Below the pieces are notes generated by a model that was not told the origin of the DNA, made no database searches, and worked only from the letters and a program-made list of their open reading frames with translations. This document shows positions 1-5,900 of a DNA stretch of 8,112 bases, piece by piece. Each line of letters begins with the position of its first letter. Positions within the stretch are counted from its first letter, which is position 1. A program made the position numbers and the translations under genes. This DNA is from Bacteroidales bacterium H10 (GTDB lineage Bacteria; Bacteroidota; Bacteroidia; Bacteroidales; Muribaculaceae): positions 9,668-17,779 of the forward strand of contig DAAV01000167.1 of NCBI GenBank assembly GCA_001701295.1, given 5' to 3'.

Positions 1-1159
1 AGCCGAGAGAATAACGTTCGAAAGCCGAGAAAGGAGCCGGACAGTTCTGGTCATTGTTATATGATCCCGACGACATCACGTCCCAGTTGCCGACATTGTT
101 GGCTGGATTTCCTAAAGATGATGAATTGTTATAATGGTCGGCGAGACCGAGCACATGCCCGAATTCATGGACGAACGTTCCTATACCTACCGGAAGATTA
201 CTCTGTCCGTTCACCTGTTGAGATACCGTATAGCGGTCGACGGTAACTCCGTAGACATCAAACTCATTATGTGTCGCCTTCAGGTTGTAGCTGTGCGGCC
301 ATATGGAATCTCTGACAGGGGAATCAGCCTGACCGTACCCGGCATAAAGACAATACACATTGTCGATCACGCCGTCGCCGTCGGTATCGAAATCAGCGAA
401 ATCCACATCGTACTGCGCATCCACAAGAGGAATGGCCTCCTGGATCATTTTATAGGTATATGCGGAACCGCCCGAACCGGCATAGTCCGCATAACCGCCG
501 CTGACAGTCACCGGTCCGAACACGCGGAAATCCGGATCGTATCTCTCACATGAACCCTCGAAATAATAATCATATACGGAACCATGACATCCATAATCGG
601 AAAATCCGGACTCATGGAAGAAACGGTCATAATAATTCTTTGGATCCGACATGGCCTCGCAATCGGAGAATTTCCTGTCGGCAAATTCTACAAGGATCAC
701 GAGCACATCATGCTTTCCCGTCGTCGGAACGTCACTGATGCGCACGATTCGCTGCGGTCCGGTTCCCGTGTTCACCGGTTTAGGAGCCATCCTGTCGCGC
801 GCCAAAGCCATATCTGCAGCAAACCTTGCCTCCACGGCCTCACGGTCAATATTTTCGAGCATTCTGACAGCTTCGGGAGAACGTGAGTCCGGATCGGACG
901 CAACGACGCCGCTTGTCACAAATCCGTCGGCCTCCAGCAACGCATATTCGTAATTATGTGTCGCGACATTGAAGAGCAGCGCATAGCCGTCGCTGCTGAG
1001 CACCATATTGTGATACTCGTCACCTACCCGCCGGATAGTCAACTCGGTGCCGTCCTGCTGCCTTGCGGTTATAAGGCCGGGATAGGCGGGTATCGCCATA
1101 GCGGGACATGAACCGAGCAACAGCAGACCCGCTCCAAGCAATTTTAAATTTGTCATCAT
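1..1159 (-). CDS. M6-family zinc metalloprotease, exported (3' end missing)
   Basis: This is the N-terminal 386 residues of a secreted or surface metalloprotease; the reading frame is still open at base 1. Residues 1-22 are a signal peptide ending AMA before IPAYPG. A propeptide-like region follows to about residue 145, including GDEYHNMVLSSDGYALL, typical of M6 proteins. The catalytic domain begins near DVLVILVEFADRKF (151-164). It contains an acidic stretch DTDGDGVIDNV (258-268), which in this family is probably a calcium site, then IWPHS (286-290). The zinc motif is HEFGHVLGLAD at 331-341 (H331, H335 and D341 as ligands, E332 catalytic), followed by the Met-turn WDVMSSGSY (359-367) and FERYSLG at the edge. 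All expected active-site residues are present, so it should be active. It starts at ATG 1159; a second ATG follows immediately at 1156. It lies 27 bp after the Omp28-type gene and is probably co-transcribed with it. The missing C-terminus may carry a sorting tail. The M6 assignment is firm; the substrate is unknown. Confidence 0.93.
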   Translation of the reverse strand, partial: MMTNLKLLGAGLLLLGSCPAMAIPAYPGLITARQQDGTELTIRRVGDEYHNMVLSSDGYALLFNVATHNYEYALLEADGFVTSGVVASDPDSRSPEAVRMLENIDREAVEARFAADMALARDRMAPKPVNTGTGPQRIVRISDVPTTGKHDVLVILVEFADRKFSDCEAMSDPKNYYDRFFHESGFSDYGCHGSVYDYYFEGSCERYDPDFRVFGPVTVSGGYADYAGSGGSAYTYKMIQEAIPLVDAQYDVDFADFDTDGDGVIDNVYCLYAGYGQADSPVRDSIWPHSYNLKATHNEFDVYGVTVDRYTVSQQVNGQSNLPVGIGTFVHEFGHVLGLADHYNNSSSLGNPANNVGNWDVMSSGSYNNDQNCPAPFSAFERYSLG

Positions 1160-1186
1160 AGATATCTTCAGTAAAAGTTATTATTT

Positions 1187-2887
1187 TCAAAATATCACCT
1201 TGCGTACGGAGCCGTCGCTGTAACGGACTATGTTGACACCCTTGCGGAGCTCTTCTATCCGTCGGCCCGAGAGGTCATAGATGGCCGATATGACAATCTC
1301 TTCACCGGCGATACCATCAACACCCGAGCCGTCTCCGACAGAAGCCGTCTCCGCATTATACACCTCGCAGTTGTTGGGATTATTGTCATCATGGTTGCTG
1401 ACGAAAGCCACGACACGCATATTCTCCGGCTTCCATCCCGCATTCATGGCGACGTCATAGCCGTAAGTCCTGCTCTCGTCTACGGCAAGCGTGACGGCAT
1501 CACCAAGAGGCGATGTCACGAAATATCTGACCACCTCGTTGTGGACATAATCTTCACCCTCGGGATTCTGAAACGCGACTATGCCGTCCTCTACAAGAAG
1601 AAGTGTAAGAACGGGATTGGACCCGAGTTCCATACCTTCTATCTGCCGCAGAGACGCGTCGATATGCAGATTTCCGGACTTTTCGTCATAAACCTGATCC
1701 AAGCCGATGGTGACCTGTGCACCGTATCTCTTCCGGTCAAGTATCCTCTCCCGCATTTCACGGGATTCCACTACATTCCCCACAGGACCCGGATTTCCCG
1801 ATGTGGGCAAACGGTCGAACATGACCGCAGGCGCGTACGACTGACCGGGAGTATTATAGAAAAACAGAAGCGATGAACTGCCTTTCGCGGTCATTGAATC
1901 TTCTCCAAAGCCAATATGATGACATATGAGGACCACATCGTCAATCTCTTTCAACGCTTCCTCTATTCTGGTCTTACCTGAAGGACATTGCGGACATCCC
2001 TGCCCGGTAAATTCCTCTACAAGCACTTTCCTCGGCACGATATTTCCAATGACATGCAATGGCACGGCAAGATCGTTGTTAAAAGAATATTCATCCGTAT
2101 TTCCGGCTACAGAAACTATTTTAAGGTCACAATTCAAGTACCCCGATTCATTCACCGCATCACACGGAAGATGAAACAATCCTATCTCTCCAGGCAATAT
2201 ATCATCGACAGAAGCATCGGTTTCTCTGCCTCCCTCTCCACAATCATACGAAATACACACGGATCTTAGAATGGCATTGGTATTGTTGCGGATCAGTCCG
2301 GACAGAGTAAACGGCTTACCGAGTTCCACCACATGCTCGTCAGCCCCAAGAAGAGCCACATCATTTCCGGAATAACTGTCTCCCCCGACTATGAGCTGTA
2401 TGCACAGCGGAAGAGCGCCCTTGGCGTAATAGTCGGTCCATACGCCGTTATCGAGAGCCCAGCAGCAGTCCGCATGTCCGTAACCTTCCACTTGCGACTG
2501 TCCTGCCTTTACCCCGACGGGAAATTCATAGCCCACGCAAACGTCTCCCTCAGGATATTCCACCGGAGAGTCCCACCATATGTCGCTCCAACCCTCGTAA
2601 AGAGGACCGGAACTGAAAGTAAGGATGTCATCTCCCGAGAGACTTTCGCGGACAAATATTTCCACCCCTTTAGGAGCGTCATTTCCCAGACCTATCCTGA
2701 CACCGGTTATCTGAGTGCCCGCATACATTCTGAATTCATCGGCAGGCAGACGTATAGCCACTGCTCCGCCACCGGAAACAGAGCCCAAGACATTCCCTCC
2801 GTCGCAATACCCGAGCGTGACATCGTCAGCCCATGCGGGAACCAGAAAGGCCAACAGCATAAAAAGCGACAGTATCTGTTTTTTCAT
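1187..2887 (-). CDS. Omp28-type outer membrane/secreted protein with thioredoxin-like domain and T9SS-like tail
   Basis: A complete 566-residue exported protein. Residues 1-20 form a signal peptide (MKKQ, a hydrophobic core, then AWA before DD), which supports the start at 2887. Residues 24-168 are a jelly-roll-like domain with ITGVRIGLGN and the strand VCVGYEF, resembling modules of the giant neighbour. Residues 172-280 look like a CARDB or Ig-like domain (GLIRNNTNAILRSVCISYDC). From about 285 the Omp28-related region starts: KVLVEEFTGQGCPQCPSG holds the CxxC pair C298 and C301, a helix and strand (VVLICHHIGF) follow, and P353 in SYAPAVMFD sits where thioredoxin folds keep a cis-proline. Residues 390-512 are the beta-rich Omp28 C-terminal part (LLLVEDGIVAFQN, YVHNEVVRYF). 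The end, IYDLSGRRIEELRKGVNIVR to VIF, resembles a short Por/T9SS sorting tail. It has 13 cysteines, many for an exported protein. The family's biochemical role is not established. It may be a surface lipid- or protein-binding factor, and thiol chemistry is my inference. It is the first gene after a hairpin and a candidate promoter, and leads into the protease gene. Confidence 0.9.
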   Translation of the reverse strand: MKKQILSLFMLLAFLVPAWADDVTLGYCDGGNVLGSVSGGGAVAIRLPADEFRMYAGTQITGVRIGLGNDAPKGVEIFVRESLSGDDILTFSSGPLYEGWSDIWWDSPVEYPEGDVCVGYEFPVGVKAGQSQVEGYGHADCCWALDNGVWTDYYAKGALPLCIQLIVGGDSYSGNDVALLGADEHVVELGKPFTLSGLIRNNTNAILRSVCISYDCGEGGRETDASVDDILPGEIGLFHLPCDAVNESGYLNCDLKIVSVAGNTDEYSFNNDLAVPLHVIGNIVPRKVLVEEFTGQGCPQCPSGKTRIEEALKEIDDVVLICHHIGFGEDSMTAKGSSSLLFFYNTPGQSYAPAVMFDRLPTSGNPGPVGNVVESREMRERILDRKRYGAQVTIGLDQVYDEKSGNLHIDASLRQIEGMELGSNPVLTLLLVEDGIVAFQNPEGEDYVHNEVVRYFVTSPLGDAVTLAVDESRTYGYDVAMNAGWKPENMRVVAFVSNHDDNNPNNCEVYNAETASVGDGSGVDGIAGEEIVISAIYDLSGRRIEELRKGVNIVRYSDGSVRKVIF

Positions 2888-2916
2888 ATTCGTTTTTTAG
2901 ATTATAAGTCACTGTT

Positions 2917-2924
2917 CAAAATTA
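2917..2924 (-). promoter_or_regulatory. Candidate Bacteroidota sigma-factor -7 box for the Omp28-type gene
   Basis: The minus strand reads TAATTTTG, an exact match to the Bacteroides -7 consensus TAnnTTTG, ending 29 nt before the ATG at 2887. Transcription would start roughly at 2910-2912, giving a short A-rich leader (CTAAAAAACGAAT before ATG) with no Shine-Dalgarno sequence, as is usual in this phylum. I see no TTTG at the expected -33 position; that region lies inside the terminator stem. The box would serve the Omp28-type gene and the protease gene 27 bp behind it. Confidence 0.45.
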
Positions 2925-2936
2925 TTTTATTTAACC

Positions 2937-2963
2937 GGGGCGGCCTCATGTAAAGACCGCCCC
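2937..2963 (-). terminator. Probable intrinsic terminator of the giant gene
   Basis: An inverted repeat with arms GGGGCGGTCT and AGGCCGCCCC (minus strand) and a 7-nt loop forms a very GC-rich stem: seven uninterrupted outer pairs, one mismatch, then two inner pairs. It starts 32 nt after the stop codon of the giant gene. On the minus strand it is followed by AT-rich sequence (GGTTAAATAAAATAATTTTG) rather than a clean run of T, so termination may be incomplete. The position between two genes and the isolated stem support the call. Confidence 0.6.
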
Positions 2964-2995
2964 AGTCTGTCAGTCATGCCTCTGATGGAATGTCA

Positions 2996-5900
2996 TCAGC
3001 GCATCATCAGTTTGAAAGAACGGATATTGCCGTTTACATTCACACGGATCAGGCAGATACCGTCGGCTGTATCGACTTCCAGTATATTCTCGCCTGCTTT
3101 TGCATTGGCGGAAAGTATATTCATTCCCCTTGTATCGGAAATAACGACAGTTGCATCTGCGGGAACTTTCACAAGAATCTTGTTCTCCGAAAGAGCCATC
3201 ACACTGATTCCATCATCACCGACTTCATCGACAGCATTGACAGAGCCGTCATCATTGAGAGAATCCATACTGAACGCAGGGGTGGAAACACCGGAAGCAT
3301 ATACCGCCTTGACCGCCCATATATAGCTTCCCTTGGCAACATTCTTCCAGTCTATGTCGGCAAATTCCGTGACAGAAACAGGATTCGGCGTAAGGAGTGT
3401 CCACGCGGATTCGTTGTCACGGTCTCCGCTTGCAAGACGATATACATTATATCCTTTGACATGATACTTCACGCCTGACACAAGACGCGGATGCTCTGCC
3501 TCAGTTCGGTCAGCGGCTCTCACTTTCGATACGGAAACTTCAGCTTTCGCATCTTTCAGTATCGGCTGAGAAGGACCGGCGGCAGGGGCCTCTCCACGGG
3601 CAGACTTCTCAAGATTCTCCACATAGACATGAATCAGGTTATTGTAATTGAAGCCATCTACAGAAGATGAAAGAGTCATCCAGCCTTGGCCGAAGTTGGC
3701 CCAGTCTCCACGACCCATTGCACACGGGCCCTGATCGATACCGAGTGCGTTTCCTGCGCCGTGGAATTCATAACCGACAAGAATGGACTCGTCACCATTG
3801 ATATGATACGGAGTGTCGAATGCGATCTCATTCCATTGATCGAGTATCACATTATCCCCGTTGCCGGTGGCCACTTCCGTAACTTCGCCCGAAGTCATGT
3901 TGATACGCCATATCTTCGCTACCCAATATGAAGTTTCCGAAACCGGATTGCTCTTGCTGCTTGTCGGGAAGAACGATATCTTCGTGATGTCATATTCCTT
4001 CATTCTCTTGGATTCGAGATCCTCGGGCATGTATGCATGCGCCACGGCACAGAATCCGGTTGAAGTTCCGAAACCGCCGTAGGGTTTGCCATTGTCCCAG
4101 TAAACCCAGCCTTCGGCCGGAGCATAACTTCCGGGCTCACGCCATGTGAGATCTACTTTGGAATTGTCGGCGGCAGCCGCGGCATCGACATACACGGGAG
4201 CTTCCTTGATCTCGACAAGCTCGTAACCGAGAGCCATCTCGCTCTTGTCGACATTGACATCTTCGGAAATCTCCTCATAAGCCGGAAGACTCAGCGAAAG
4301 GTTGTATTTTCTGCCCTTTGTCACCTCCGGAATCTCAAGCTTACCATTCGAATCCGCTTCACCTCTGAATGTAAGATTGCCAGATTTAAGAGAAAGGACT
4401 GAACCCGCTGCGGAAAGACCGTTATTGGTCGTTACATTCGCAGTCAGCAATGCTACCTTACCCTTCGGAAGCATCTTGGAGAAAGCGGCTTTCGAAACCG
4501 CGTCACCGGAGAAGATCGCCTTGACGGCATAACGGTAGTCCGCATCGGGCTGATCTTTCCATGCGGAGTCGACATGGCTCTCTTCCTCAAGCGGAGAGGC
4601 ATTGACCTTGGTCCATGAGGATTCCTTATCGACATCGGACTCGGCAAGACGATAGAGATCATATTTCACAGATTCGGCCACGACAGTTGAATTGTCGGGA
4701 GTATCGGTGATATGAGCCTTCACCATCCATGCTCCGTTCATGCTGGGACGTATCCACATATAGCGGGCGTCTTTCATAGAGTAATCATAATACCACATGC
4801 CTTCTTCATACTTATTGCCGGAATCATCAAGAACGAAAGGTATCGCTTCATTGGTGGTAACGGCAGCAACACCATAGTAATATGTATCACCTGAACTGAT
4901 CTTCACCGGCTCATCAAGTCTGACAGTAATCCAGGTGCCGACCTCATCCGGTGTAACCTTATACTCCTGACGGTAGATCTCATGTTCTTCTTCCATTACA
5001 ATCTGTTCCCACATAGGGCGGTCAGGCTCAAGGTTTCTGCGCCAGATCACCGGACAATAAGTCGTGGCGGCGTTCGCATAGAAACTGATCTCGTCAAACC
5101 AGAAATCGGTATAGTCATAACCCGCACGCATGTCCGGTGTGACACGATGACCCACTATTGTCTCCTTTCCAAGATTGAAAGGAAGCGGAGAAAGCGGAGT
5201 CGCGCTGCATTCCATAAACTCGCGTCCTACCACAGGAGAAGGAGCGGTCCATGCAAGACGGGTCTCTTTGATATAATCCACTGCCTGCATATCGGAAGGC
5301 GCGGGTGCGGAGAATCTGATCACGGCATCATGCGATACTGTGGATTTGTCCACATTCATGTCAGCTGAATAAAGATCGAAATAAGGCTTTATGGCCCGGA
5401 CCGTATAGTCCGTGAAGCGGACATCATCGAATGTAACGGAGTTATTACCGACCCCGACAGTCTTAGTCAGGCTCTTTCCGTCACCGACAAGATAGACTCT
5501 CGTACCTTCTGCCGTCCCGTTGTCGGCATCGACATTCACTGTCACGGAGGCATAATGTCCCTTGTCTATACCGTCGGAGAACGTAGGAGCGGATGTCACG
5601 CCTGTCCCCCATTCATAAGGATTGCCATAGAATGAAACGACAGCATAGCGATACGGTTTGTTCTCTATGTCACCCCATGTATCGTCCGTGAAAGTTGTAA
5701 CTGTCACAGGCTCCTCGTTGACCTTGGTCCAGAGTCCCATGTAACTGTTTTCCTGACCGGGCTCGATACGATAGATATTGTAACCCTTGAACTCATTTTT
5801 CAGAGGTTTGCCGTCGGGAACAGTGCGGACAGGAGTGTCAAGCATCATTAGCGAGCATCCGCCCATCGATTCCACTGTTTCCGCCTCAGGTGCCTGCGTA

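Noticed and set aside
1160..1186. Separate promoter for the M6 protease (TAACTTTT on the minus strand)
   Set aside because: It lacks the final G of the -7 consensus and has no -33 element at proper spacing; the 27-bp gap favours co-transcription with the upstream gene.
2905..2920. TTTGAA and TATAAT on the minus strand as a sigma-70 type promoter for the Omp28-type gene
   Set aside because: The two boxes are only 8 bp apart, too close for a -35/-10 pair; the TAATTTTG box fits the phylum better.
2333..2953. Plus-strand open frame of 206 codons, the longest on that strand
   Set aside because: It lies antisense to the Omp28-type gene, has no recognisable domains, and its composition fits the mirror of the coding strand. 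Other plus-strand frames, such as 1391-1876 and 6071-6517, were rejected for the same reason.
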